In this document: positions 17,052-23,881 of the stretch, piece by piece | How positions within the stretch are numbered: position 1 is the stretch's first letter | How the letters are laid out: every line of letters begins with the position of its first letter | Assembly: GCA_030746295.1 (NCBI GenBank) | Contig: JASLMY010000022.1 | Location: 1 to 34,438, forward strand | Source of the DNA: Alphaproteobacteria bacterium | Lineage (GTDB): Bacteria; Pseudomonadota; Alphaproteobacteria; GCA-2731375 | Reading direction: 5' to 3' | Length of the DNA: 34,438 nucleotides | Program-made: the position numbers and the translations under genes | The notes under the pieces: model-generated | Databases searched by the model: none | What the model was told of the DNA's origin: nothing | What the model saw: the letters and a program-made list of their open reading frames with translations, nothing else

Positions 17052-18491
17052 TCAGGCAAGCCTGCTCTGGCCCCAAAGCTCGGCCGGTTCTTCCGTCAGA
17101 TACCCGAGGCCGGTGCGCTCCAACATCAGCGCGCACTCCCGCTCGGCCGCGGCCAGCACCTCAGCCTCGTCGACGCTGATCACTTGGCGGCCCCGCATCA
17201 GCACCTTGCCGTCGACGATCACGGTGTCGACGTCGGCGGCATTGGCGAACTGTACCACGCGGGTCAGCGGCATGTTCAGGGGATAGAGATGCGGCTTTGC
17301 CGCGTCGATCAGGACCACGTCGGCGCGCTTGCCGGGCTCGAGCGAGCCGATCTCGTCGGCCAGGCCGAGGCCCCGGGCAGCGTCGATCGTCACCATCTCC
17401 AGCGCCTTCCCCGGCGGCAGCACCGTCGCGTCGCGGAAATGGCGGCGGTGGTAGTGCACGCACTGCGCCATGTGGCGGAACATGTCGTAGCCACGATCGG
17501 GGGCGGCGCCGTCGGAGCCGATCATGACGGTGACGCCGGCATCGATCAGCTCGGGCACCGGGCAACGGCCGCGGATCGACATCACCGCACTGGGGTTGTG
17601 GACGATGGCGGCACCGCTGTCGAGGCAGGCTTGGATGTCGTCGGGGGTGAGGTCGACGGCATGCGACATCACCGCCCAGGGTCCGAGGAAACCGAGCGCC
17701 CGAGCCGCCGTCAGCGTCCCGGCACGGTGCCCGTCCTGGGTCAGGCGGAGGTCGTGACGCTCGCGGATCTCGAGCACCCGGTCCGCGAGCCGGCGGATCG
17801 TCGCCGCGTCGGCGCCATCGCCCTTGTCCTCGCGGCCGAAGACCGGCGTCGCCAGGGCCAGCCGGATGCGGTCGTCATGGGCGCCGTGGCATTCCTCGAT
17901 CAGGGTCTCGGAAGTCGCAAGCTGGGTTTCGAGGTCGACTGCGACCTCTTCCGCCCGGCCGCCCTGCCAGCGCACATAAGTGCGGGGAAACGGCGGCCGG
18001 CCCGGCCCGACGGCGAGCAGGCCGCGGATTCCCACCTCTCCGACCGAGCCGACCCAGGTACGGCCGTAGTCGGGGTCGTCGGTGCGCATGATGTCGGGGC
18101 CGCCACCGAAGAGCGACAGCCCGCACGTAACGCCGGCCTTCAGCCTCTCCACGGCCGCCAGCGCCGCTTCCGCGGCCCAGAAGTCGACGCCGGTGCCGCT
18201 TGTGTAGATCTTCTCGCAGGCCTCGAACCAAACCTCGGAGCGGCCGGCGCCGAGCGACTTGACGAGGCCGTGGCCGGCATGCGCGTGGCCGTCGATCAGG
18301 CCCGGTAGGACGATCATCCGGCTGGCGTCGATGACCTTCTCGGGGGCGAACGCCTCGTCCAATTCGGCCGTCGGGCCGACGGCGGCGATCCGACCCCGAT
18401 GCAAGGCGACGGCGCCGTCCTCGAGAATCCGTCGCTCCGCATCTACGGTGATGATGATGCCATTTCGGATCAACGTGTCGGTTTTCTGCAT
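17052..18491 (-). CDS. amidohydrolase-family deaminase/hydrolase (TRZ/ATZ, SsnA-like)
   Basis: The ATG at 18489-18491 gives 479 residues and has AAGGAAGGG 9-12 bases upstream. It is a metal-dependent amidohydrolase of the cytosine deaminase/chlorohydrolase type: HxH at His69/His71 (LPGLIDGHAHAGHG), His255 (TQDGHRAG), His277 (VMSHAVDL), HNPSAV at 298-303 and Asp327 (MIGSDGAAPDRGYDMF). In relatives the third histidine sits in HxxE; here the sequence is HRAG, so the usual proton-relay Glu appears to be Gly. The SDR downstream is probably in the same operon. It may deaminate or dechlorinate an N-heterocycle or guanidine; the substrate cannot be assigned. Confidence 0.88.
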   Translation of the reverse strand: MQKTDTLIRNGIIITVDAERRILEDGAVALHRGRIAAVGPTAELDEAFAPEKVIDASRMIVLPGLIDGHAHAGHGLVKSLGAGRSEVWFEACEKIYTSGTGVDFWAAEAALAAVERLKAGVTCGLSLFGGGPDIMRTDDPDYGRTWVGSVGEVGIRGLLAVGPGRPPFPRTYVRWQGGRAEEVAVDLETQLATSETLIEECHGAHDDRIRLALATPVFGREDKGDGADAATIRRLADRVLEIRERHDLRLTQDGHRAGTLTAARALGFLGPWAVMSHAVDLTPDDIQACLDSGAAIVHNPSAVMSIRGRCPVPELIDAGVTVMIGSDGAAPDRGYDMFRHMAQCVHYHRRHFRDATVLPPGKALEMVTIDAARGLGLADEIGSLEPGKRADVVLIDAAKPHLYPLNMPLTRVVQFANAADVDTVIVDGKVLMRGRQVISVDEAEVLAAAERECALMLERTGLGYLTEEPAELWGQSRLA

Positions 18492-18855
18492 GGATGCTTC
18501 GCCCTTCCTTCCTGACGGTCGCGTGGAAATCAGTAGCCTCGAAAACCCGACGAGAGTCGATATCGGCCGCGAGATCGCGTCGACCGCGCCCATCCAATGT
18601 TGAATAGGTGGGTCATGCCAATGCATTCGACGGTAAGATCGGTACTTACATAGCCTCGCGACGGCATACTAGGATAGAGCCTGTCGCCACCGAGGGGGGA
18701 CATCGGACAGCAAGCTAACGACGCGCTGTCGACATGGCCCGAGTACCTTGCGGATTGTGCCCCGCGTTGGCGTTGCGCGAGGCTCTCAATTGGAATTCGC
18801 GGCCGGCTGACGCCGTCCCGGCGACGCGAGGGACACTGATGAGGAGTTCTAGTCG
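18492..18855. other. 364-bp intergenic region between divergent amidohydrolase and dctP genes
   Basis: No gene is supported here. It must hold the promoters for the amidohydrolase operon (left) and the TRAP substrate-binding gene (right). GAGGAG lies 10-11 bases before the dctP ATG. A short dyad CGCGA-GA-TCGCG occurs at 18568-18579 and the 8-mer palindrome TGTCGACA at 18727-18734; either could bind a regulator, but neither is long enough to call. I saw no convincing -35/-10 pair, no riboswitch fold and no repeat array. Confidence 0.5.
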
Positions 18856-19914
18856 ATGAAGCTCAAAGCTCTAATCGCCGCGCCGCTCGGCCTCCTGGCC
18901 GCGCTGGCTATCGGCGCCAATACTGCAAATGCCGAGATCCAGAGGACGAAGATCAAGGTCGTCGGCACCTGGCACAACCAGTCGCCGTACATGCTGTACG
19001 AAAAGCCCTTTTGGACCAAGGACGTGACCAAGCTGTCGGGCGGCAAGATCACGGCGACACTCAATCCGATCACCGAGCTCGGCCTCAAGGGCTGGGAGGT
19101 GATGCGTCTGACCAAGCTCGGCGTCTTCGACGTGGCGCACGGCGTTTACGGCTATGTCGCCTCGGAAGAGCCGGCGCTGGAGGGCATCGACCTCTCCTCG
19201 GTGGCCAAGGACTTCAAGCAGGGCCGCCAGATCGTCCGGGCCTACGCCCCGATCGTGGAGAAGAACTTCAAGCGCGCCTTCGACGCGCAATACCTCTTCA
19301 CCCACCCGTTCCCGAGCCAGATGATCTGGTGCAACCAGCCGATCAACAAGCTGTCCGACCTGAAAGGCAAGAAGGTCCGGGTCTACTCGACGACGCTCGG
19401 CGACTTCGTCCAGGGACTAGGTGGGACGAGCGTCACCATCGCCTTCGCCGAGGTGGTGCCGGCCTTGCAGAAGGGCGTCGCCGAATGTGGCATCACCGGC
19501 ACCCTGCCGGCCTATCAGGCCAAGTGGCACGAGGTGATCACCCATGCGATGAAGATCCGCGTCGGCATGGGCCTCGCCTTCGCCGCCATGAGCAACAAGA
19601 AGTGGAACACGCTGAACGCCGACACCCGGGCTTTCTTGAAGGCTCAGTCGGCCCGCCTCGAGGACGAGATGTGGGCCAACTCCGAGGCCGAGGACGCGGT
19701 CGCTTTCGCCTGCCTCTCGGGCAAGGGCAAGTGCACCAAGGGCGAGCCGGGCAGCGTGACCCTGGTCGATCCGGCCCCGTCCGACCTGAAGGAGCGCCAG
19801 CGCATCCTCAAGGAGTTCGTGCTGAAGAAGTGGGCCGCCCGTTGCTCGGCCGAATGCGTCAAGGACTGGAATGCCACGGTCGCGCCGATCGTCGGCATCA
19901 AGGCCATCAAGTAG
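18856..19914 (+). CDS. dctP: TRAP transporter substrate-binding protein (DctP family)
   Basis: The 352-residue precursor has a signal peptide (MKLK, hydrophobic run, cleavage after NTANA near residue 26). The mature part matches DctP/TAXI-like binding proteins: an early WHNQSPYMLYEKPFW segment, LKGKKVRVYSTTLGDF with the hinge Arg that in this family contacts the substrate carboxylate, and WHEVITHAMKI. Four cysteines in the C-terminal half (CLSGKGKC, RCSAEC) could form disulfides. The DctQ and DctM membrane partners are not in the window, so it is either an orphan binding protein or works with a transporter elsewhere. The ligand is probably an organic acid. Confidence 0.9.
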   Translation: MKLKALIAAPLGLLAALAIGANTANAEIQRTKIKVVGTWHNQSPYMLYEKPFWTKDVTKLSGGKITATLNPITELGLKGWEVMRLTKLGVFDVAHGVYGYVASEEPALEGIDLSSVAKDFKQGRQIVRAYAPIVEKNFKRAFDAQYLFTHPFPSQMIWCNQPINKLSDLKGKKVRVYSTTLGDFVQGLGGTSVTIAFAEVVPALQKGVAECGITGTLPAYQAKWHEVITHAMKIRVGMGLAFAAMSNKKWNTLNADTRAFLKAQSARLEDEMWANSEAEDAVAFACLSGKGKCTKGEPGSVTLVDPAPSDLKERQRILKEFVLKKWAARCSAECVKDWNATVAPIVGIKAIK

Positions 19915-19930
19915 AAAGCTGCGACACTCG

Positions 19931-19956
19931 GGCCCTCCCCCTCGTGGGGGAGGGCC
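19931..19956. terminator. GC-rich hairpin between convergent genes, probable transcription terminator
   Basis: Perfect 11-bp arms GGCCCTCCCCC (19931-19941) and GGGGGAGGGCC (19946-19956) enclose the loop TCGT. It lies 16 bases after the dctP stop and 18 bases before the stop of the convergent deacetylase-like gene. There is no T-tract on either side (GTCGTTG follows on the plus strand), so it is a strong hairpin but not a textbook intrinsic terminator. Confidence 0.75.
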
Positions 19957-19974
19957 GTCGTTGCTGATCGCGAG

Positions 19975-20862
19975 CTAGGACCGAGTGGCGGCGTCGCCGC
20001 CGTCCTCGGCCATGAACCAGTCGGCAATCTGGCTGCCGGTGACGAAGACGGTGTCGTCGCGCGCGAGCAGCATGTCCAGACACCGCTCCAGCACGTCGGC
20101 CCGGTGCGCCACGCCCATGACATGGGGGTGTAGGGCCAGGGTCAGCACCTTTGGGTTGCCGTCGGCCTCGGCCTCATAGACGCGCAGCGTCATCTCCAAC
20201 CGGCTGAAGAGTTCCTCGGACCTCTGCTGCTGGACGACGTAAGTGGGGACATCGTTGAGCTCGATCGTGTAGGGCATCGCTAGCAGGGGCCCGTGCCGGG
20301 TCCCGATCCAGCAGGGCAGGTCGTCGACGAACCAGTCGGCCAGCCATTCGATCCCCGCTGCCTTGATGAGATCGGGCGTGTCGAAGCTCTCCCCGGCACC
20401 GGGCCCGAACCAGCCGCGCGGCCGCCGGCCGGTTAGGCGCTCCAACCGCTCGACCGACCGCTCGATAACCGCGGCCTCGTCGTCCTCGAACTGCAGCGAC
20501 TTCTGGATCCAGCCGTGGCCGACGAACTCCCAATCCGCCTGCAGCATGGCTTCGGCCGCGCTCGGATAGACGTCGGCGCAGGCCGCGTTCATGAAGGTGC
20601 TGGCGGCGATACCGCGCTCGGTGATGAGACGCAGCAACCGCGGCAGGCCGACCCGCATGCCGTACTCGACCCAGACGAAGTTGCCGACGTCCGGTATCGG
20701 CGACTTGCCGTGCGGCGCCGGCAGGGCGGCTCGGGGCATCGCCTGGTCGAACGGCCAGTATTCGACGTTGACGACGACGTGGACCATGACCGGCTTGCCG
20801 TCGAGCGGCCGGAGCCGGCGACGCTCGCTCGACATCTGGTAGGGTATGCGGGGGTTGGACAT
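19975..20862 (-). CDS. polysaccharide deacetylase-family protein (PuuE allantoinase-like)
   Basis: The ATG at 20862 (295 residues) has GAGGCGAG about 6 bases upstream; a GTG at 20889 is also in frame. The fold is the NodB/polysaccharide deacetylase barrel: VHVVVNVEYW early, where the usual catalytic DD or DxD becomes NVEYW; STFMNAACADVYP; WEFVGHGWIQKSLQFED, carrying the family's G-H-x-x-x-H-like histidine region without the second histidine; and LTLALHPHVMG near the C-terminus. The NVEYWPFD and GHGW pattern is the one seen in PuuE allantoinase-like proteins, which act on ureides rather than chitin. It is the last gene behind the mutase/TetR operon with a 59-bp gap. Ureide or amide hydrolysis is the better guess. 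Confidence 0.8.
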   Translation of the reverse strand: MSNPRIPYQMSSERRRLRPLDGKPVMVHVVVNVEYWPFDQAMPRAALPAPHGKSPIPDVGNFVWVEYGMRVGLPRLLRLITERGIAASTFMNAACADVYPSAAEAMLQADWEFVGHGWIQKSLQFEDDEAAVIERSVERLERLTGRRPRGWFGPGAGESFDTPDLIKAAGIEWLADWFVDDLPCWIGTRHGPLLAMPYTIELNDVPTYVVQQQRSEELFSRLEMTLRVYEAEADGNPKVLTLALHPHVMGVAHRADVLERCLDMLLARDDTVFVTGSQIADWFMAEDGGDAATRS

Positions 20863-20921
20863 ATCGCTCGCCTCGCCAAACGGGACCACGAGCCTAGATC
20901 GGCCTCCGGGGCGCTACAAGA

Positions 20922-21521
20922 TCAGACCGGCGAGCCGGCGTCGAGCGGCCGGCGGAACATGGCGACGAGCTTGCGGGCGATGGCGCGCGGGCTGTCGCCG
21001 CCCGGCCGGTACCAACTCAAGACCCCGTTGAGCGTGCTCAAGAGGGCGAGGCGAAGGAGGCGCCGATCGGTTCTGGGCGGCAGCGGCAGGTCGTCGATCA
21101 GGGTCCGGAACAGGCTTTCGTAGCGGTCGCGATGGCGGATCAGGCGCCGGTCGAGGTCACCGTCGCCGCGGGGCACGATGCTGGCGACGACGACCGCGTA
21201 GTCGCTGCCCAATAACAGCGCCTCCAGGTGGGCGATGGCGGCCCGCTCGAGCCTCGCCCAAGGCGCCCGCCCGCTGGCGCGCGTCGCCGTCACCGCGTCG
21301 GTGATCTCGGCGACGCCTTGCGCATAGACCGCCTCGAAGAGATCATCCTTGCCACGGAAGAAGTAGTAGATGGCGCTCGGCTGCACGCCGACCTCGAAGG
21401 CGATGTCGCGGACCGAGGTGCCATCGTAGCCGCGGCGCGCAATCGCCCGGGCGGCCGCATCCAGCAACGCGCCGCGGCGATTCTCCGGCCGCCCTGCCGT
21501 TGATTCCGCTACCGCTGCCAT
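20922..21521 (-). CDS. TetR-family transcriptional regulator
   Basis: The ATG at 21519-21521 gives 199 residues, the standard TetR length. The DNA-binding helix-turn-helix is at residues 20-66 (LLDAAARAIARRGYDGTSVRDIA in part, then VGVQPSAIYYFFRGKDDLFEAVY), and the rest is a helical ligand domain with a TetR C-terminal pattern (LLRLALLSTLNGVLSWYRPGG). It starts 13 bp after the mutase stop, so it is co-transcribed with the B12 mutase. The 14-bp palindrome upstream of the operon is its likely operator. Its effector may be an acyl-CoA, as for many TetR proteins next to acyl-CoA genes; that is inference. Confidence 0.93.
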   Translation of the reverse strand: MAAVAESTAGRPENRRGALLDAAARAIARRGYDGTSVRDIAFEVGVQPSAIYYFFRGKDDLFEAVYAQGVAEITDAVTATRASGRAPWARLERAAIAHLEALLLGSDYAVVVASIVPRGDGDLDRRLIRHRDRYESLFRTLIDDLPLPPRTDRRLLRLALLSTLNGVLSWYRPGGDSPRAIARKLVAMFRRPLDAGSPV

Positions 21522-21534
21522 GCGTCCCCGCACC

Positions 21535-23229
21535 TCAGGCCACGACCAGGGGCTCGCCGAAGCCCATAACGTCCCGCACCCTGGCGCAGATCTCGCCATG
21601 GGTGGCGCCGGTTTCCGCTGCCTCGACGGTGCGGGCGAAGGTGTTCTCCTCGGGCCTGTCCGCGGCCCGGGCCAGGGCGTCGAGGGCGCGGCCGACCGCG
21701 GCCCCATCGCGCCGCTTCTTATAGGCCGCCAACCGCTCGAGATAGGCGTCGATGCGGGCCGGATCGGGCCTTGGCAGAGGCGGTGGGCGTTGGCTCGGAT
21801 CGTCGGCCAAGCGATAGGCGTTGACGCCGACCTGCTTCTCCTCGCCTTGCTCTAGCCGCTCCTGCCAGGCCCGCGCGGAATCGCCGATCATGCGTTGCAC
21901 GAGGCCGCTCTCGACCGCCTGGTACATACCGCCGGCATCGTCGATCCGGGCGATCACCGCCTCGATCTCGGCCTCCATCTCGTCGGTCAGGCGCTCGACG
22001 TAGTAGGAGCCGCCGAAGGGATCGATGACATCGTCGAGATGCGCCTCCTCGCGGAGAATGTTCTGGGTCGCGACGGCGACCTGGGCCGCGGCCGCGGTCG
22101 GCGAGCCGAGGGCCTCGTCGTAGCTGTCGGTGTGCAGCGATTGCAGACCGCCGAAGATGCCCGCCATCGCCTGCACCGCGACCCGGGCGACGTTGTTGAG
22201 CGGCTGCTGGCGCGTCAGGTCGGCGCCCGAGGTCTGGGCGTGGAAGCGCAGCCGCGTAGACCGTGGGTCCCGAGCGCCAAAGCGCTCGGCCGTGATCCGG
22301 TTCCAGAGCCGACGCCCGGCCCGGAACTTCGCCACCTCCTCGAAGAACGAGATCGAGACATCGAAGAAAAAGCTGAAGCGGGGCAGGAACGAGTCCGCCT
22401 CGTGGCCGCGCCCGATCATGTCCTCGGCGTACTGGATCGCCGACGACAGCGTCAGTCCCATGGCCTCGGCCGGTGTGGCGCCGGCCTGCTGCATGTGCTG
22501 GCCGACGATCGAGAGGGCGTTCCAGCGCGGCGCCTCGCGGCCCATCCATTCGATGTGATCCAAGAGCAGGCGCCGCTGGCCGGAGAGCGCGACGCGGAAG
22601 AACATGGCGAGCGCTGCATAGTGCGAGAGGTAGTCCGACTGGTTGGTCGTCCCTGCCAGCGCGGCTCGGGGGATACCGCGCTCCCGCGCCACCTTCATCA
22701 TCATCGCCGAGAGCGTGTAGGGGGCGCAGTCGCCGAGGCTGATCGACTCCCGGTCGAATGGCAGCGCATCGAGGCAGAGGCCCAAGTCCTCGGCCGTGGC
22801 GATGACGGTGCCGCAGGTGCCCAGCAGCTCCGGCTCGACCTCGTCGGGGTCGTAGCCCCGCATGTGGGTGTTGCACGGCGCGAGGAAGAGCCCGGTCAGG
22901 CCGATGTCGTAGAGCTCGCGCATGCGGGCGTTGTAGTCCTCGGGCAGGCCGAGCCCGACCACGAGGCGCGGGTTCCAGGGTCGGCCGCGGTGCATCGTGG
23001 CGTAGACGCCCCTGGTCATTGGTGCCTCGGCCGGAAAGCCGAGTTGGCCCAGATAGTCGCCGGTGTCCCAATCGTCCGGCCCATAGAGCGGCTTCACAGC
23101 GAGGCCGGAGCGATTGCGCCGTTCCGGTGCTTGATCGATCTGGGCATCGTGAGCTCGCCGCCAGCGTGCCTCGGCATCCTCGTAGCCGGTCGCGTCCCGG
23201 CCTTGGACCTCTTCGCCCACCTGGCTCAT
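21535..23229 (-). CDS. B12-dependent acyl-CoA mutase large subunit (methylmalonyl-CoA mutase family, atypical)
   Basis: The 564-residue protein is a stand-alone mutase barrel with no B12 domain; AGGAGG lies 6 bases before the ATG. It aligns along its whole length with methylmalonyl-CoA mutase: RGVYATMHRGRPW (74-85), GYDPDE (125-130), IVGQHMQQAGAT (241-252), FHAQTSGADLT, QSLHTDSYDEA, VIDPFGGSYYVE. The usual TMY is TMH (His80), the Tyr before the active-site His is Gln244, and the VRNTYIxPPxPSMR segment that grips the methylmalonyl carboxylate is replaced by AALAMFFRVALSGQRR. Size and split architecture match 2-hydroxyisobutyryl-CoA mutase (HcmA), but the active site differs. The B12 subunit gene lies 9 bp upstream. 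It probably rearranges an unusual acyl-CoA. Confidence 0.9.
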   Translation of the reverse strand: MSQVGEEVQGRDATGYEDAEARWRRAHDAQIDQAPERRNRSGLAVKPLYGPDDWDTGDYLGQLGFPAEAPMTRGVYATMHRGRPWNPRLVVGLGLPEDYNARMRELYDIGLTGLFLAPCNTHMRGYDPDEVEPELLGTCGTVIATAEDLGLCLDALPFDRESISLGDCAPYTLSAMMMKVARERGIPRAALAGTTNQSDYLSHYAALAMFFRVALSGQRRLLLDHIEWMGREAPRWNALSIVGQHMQQAGATPAEAMGLTLSSAIQYAEDMIGRGHEADSFLPRFSFFFDVSISFFEEVAKFRAGRRLWNRITAERFGARDPRSTRLRFHAQTSGADLTRQQPLNNVARVAVQAMAGIFGGLQSLHTDSYDEALGSPTAAAAQVAVATQNILREEAHLDDVIDPFGGSYYVERLTDEMEAEIEAVIARIDDAGGMYQAVESGLVQRMIGDSARAWQERLEQGEEKQVGVNAYRLADDPSQRPPPLPRPDPARIDAYLERLAAYKKRRDGAAVGRALDALARAADRPEENTFARTVEAAETGATHGEICARVRDVMGFGEPLVVA

Positions 23230-23238
23230 CCTTGCCTC

Positions 23239-23664
23239 CTAGCCATCCGCTCGCGACTCGGCCGCCAGGACGGCCGCCCGGGCGACGATCTCGTCCCGCC
23301 CGGCGCCGGGGTGAAAGACCTGGGCGACGCCCGCGTCGTAGAGCATCGCCTCTTCACCATCGGGGACGATGCCGCCGACCACGACCCTGACATGGCCCAG
23401 ATCCGCCGCTTCCAGGGCCTGCATCAGCTTGGGCACCAGCAGGTGGTCGGTGGCCAGCGAGGAGATCCCGATCAGGTCCACGTCCTCCTCGGTGGCGAGC
23501 TTCACCACCGCCTCGATCCGTTGCCAGGGCCCGGTGTAGACCACCTCCATCCCCGCATCGCGAAGAAAGGTCGCCACCAGGCGGCTGCCGCGATCGTGGC
23601 CGTCATGGCCGAGCTTGGTCAGCAGGACCTTGGGCGGGCGATCGACAACCGGTTCCGCGTGCAT
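23239..23664 (-). CDS. cobalamin-binding small subunit of acyl-CoA mutase
   Basis: The ATG at 23664 gives 141 residues; GGAGG lies 6 bases upstream, while the longer frame to 23919 reads through the regulatory region. The B12-binding signature is complete: DGHDRG at 21-26 (DxHxxG, His23 being the lower cobalt ligand), SSLATDH near 68-74 and VVVGGIVPDGE. It is the separate B12 subunit of the mutase encoded 9 bp downstream, as in HcmB (about 136 residues) and isobutyryl-CoA mutase small subunits. It is the first gene of the operon and reads away from hyuA. Confidence 0.93.
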   Translation of the reverse strand: MHAEPVVDRPPKVLLTKLGHDGHDRGSRLVATFLRDAGMEVVYTGPWQRIEAVVKLATEEDVDLIGISSLATDHLLVPKLMQALEAADLGHVRVVVGGIVPDGEEAMLYDAGVAQVFHPGAGRDEIVARAAVLAAESRADG

Positions 23665-23695
23665 GTCGCCTCCGCTAACGTCATGTCGATAACTC

Positions 23696-23709
23696 AACGA
23701 ACGTTCGTT
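23696..23709. promoter_or_regulatory. 14-bp perfect palindrome, candidate TetR operator between mutase and hyu operons
   Basis: AACGAACGTTCGTT is an exact palindrome. It is 32 bases upstream of the small-subunit ATG (minus strand) and about 170 bases upstream of the hyuA ATG (plus strand). Size and symmetry suit TetR dimers, and the only TetR gene nearby is in the left operon. It sits in an AT-richer patch with TAAGAT and TTGGAC on the minus strand, so it probably overlaps the mutase promoter. Binding is inferred. Confidence 0.65.
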
Positions 23710-23881
23710 CAGTAAATATCTTAAGTCCAACTTCTGAAAGGCGCAAGTTCCGAGCCGGCTGGCGGCAGAGCGCCCGCCGGGGCGTTGCCGGCGGCGGTAG
23801 CCCGTGGCGGTGGGCGGTGCTAGGATTTTGAGGTCAATGGCGTTTCGAGACGCGAGAGACGGGGAAGAGGACGAGGCCGCC

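Noticed and set aside
18492..18855. Promoters, riboswitch or small RNA in the 364-bp gap
   Set aside because: Candidate -35/-10 pairs were poor and the dyads are short. I could not support any specific element.
19931..19956. Hairpin as part of a repeat family or CRISPR unit
   Set aside because: I found only one copy in the window. Its place between two convergent gene ends fits a terminator better.
21535..23229. Calling the mutase plain methylmalonyl-CoA mutase
   Set aside because: The residues for binding the methylmalonyl carboxylate are changed and no B12 domain is fused, so that name would claim too much.
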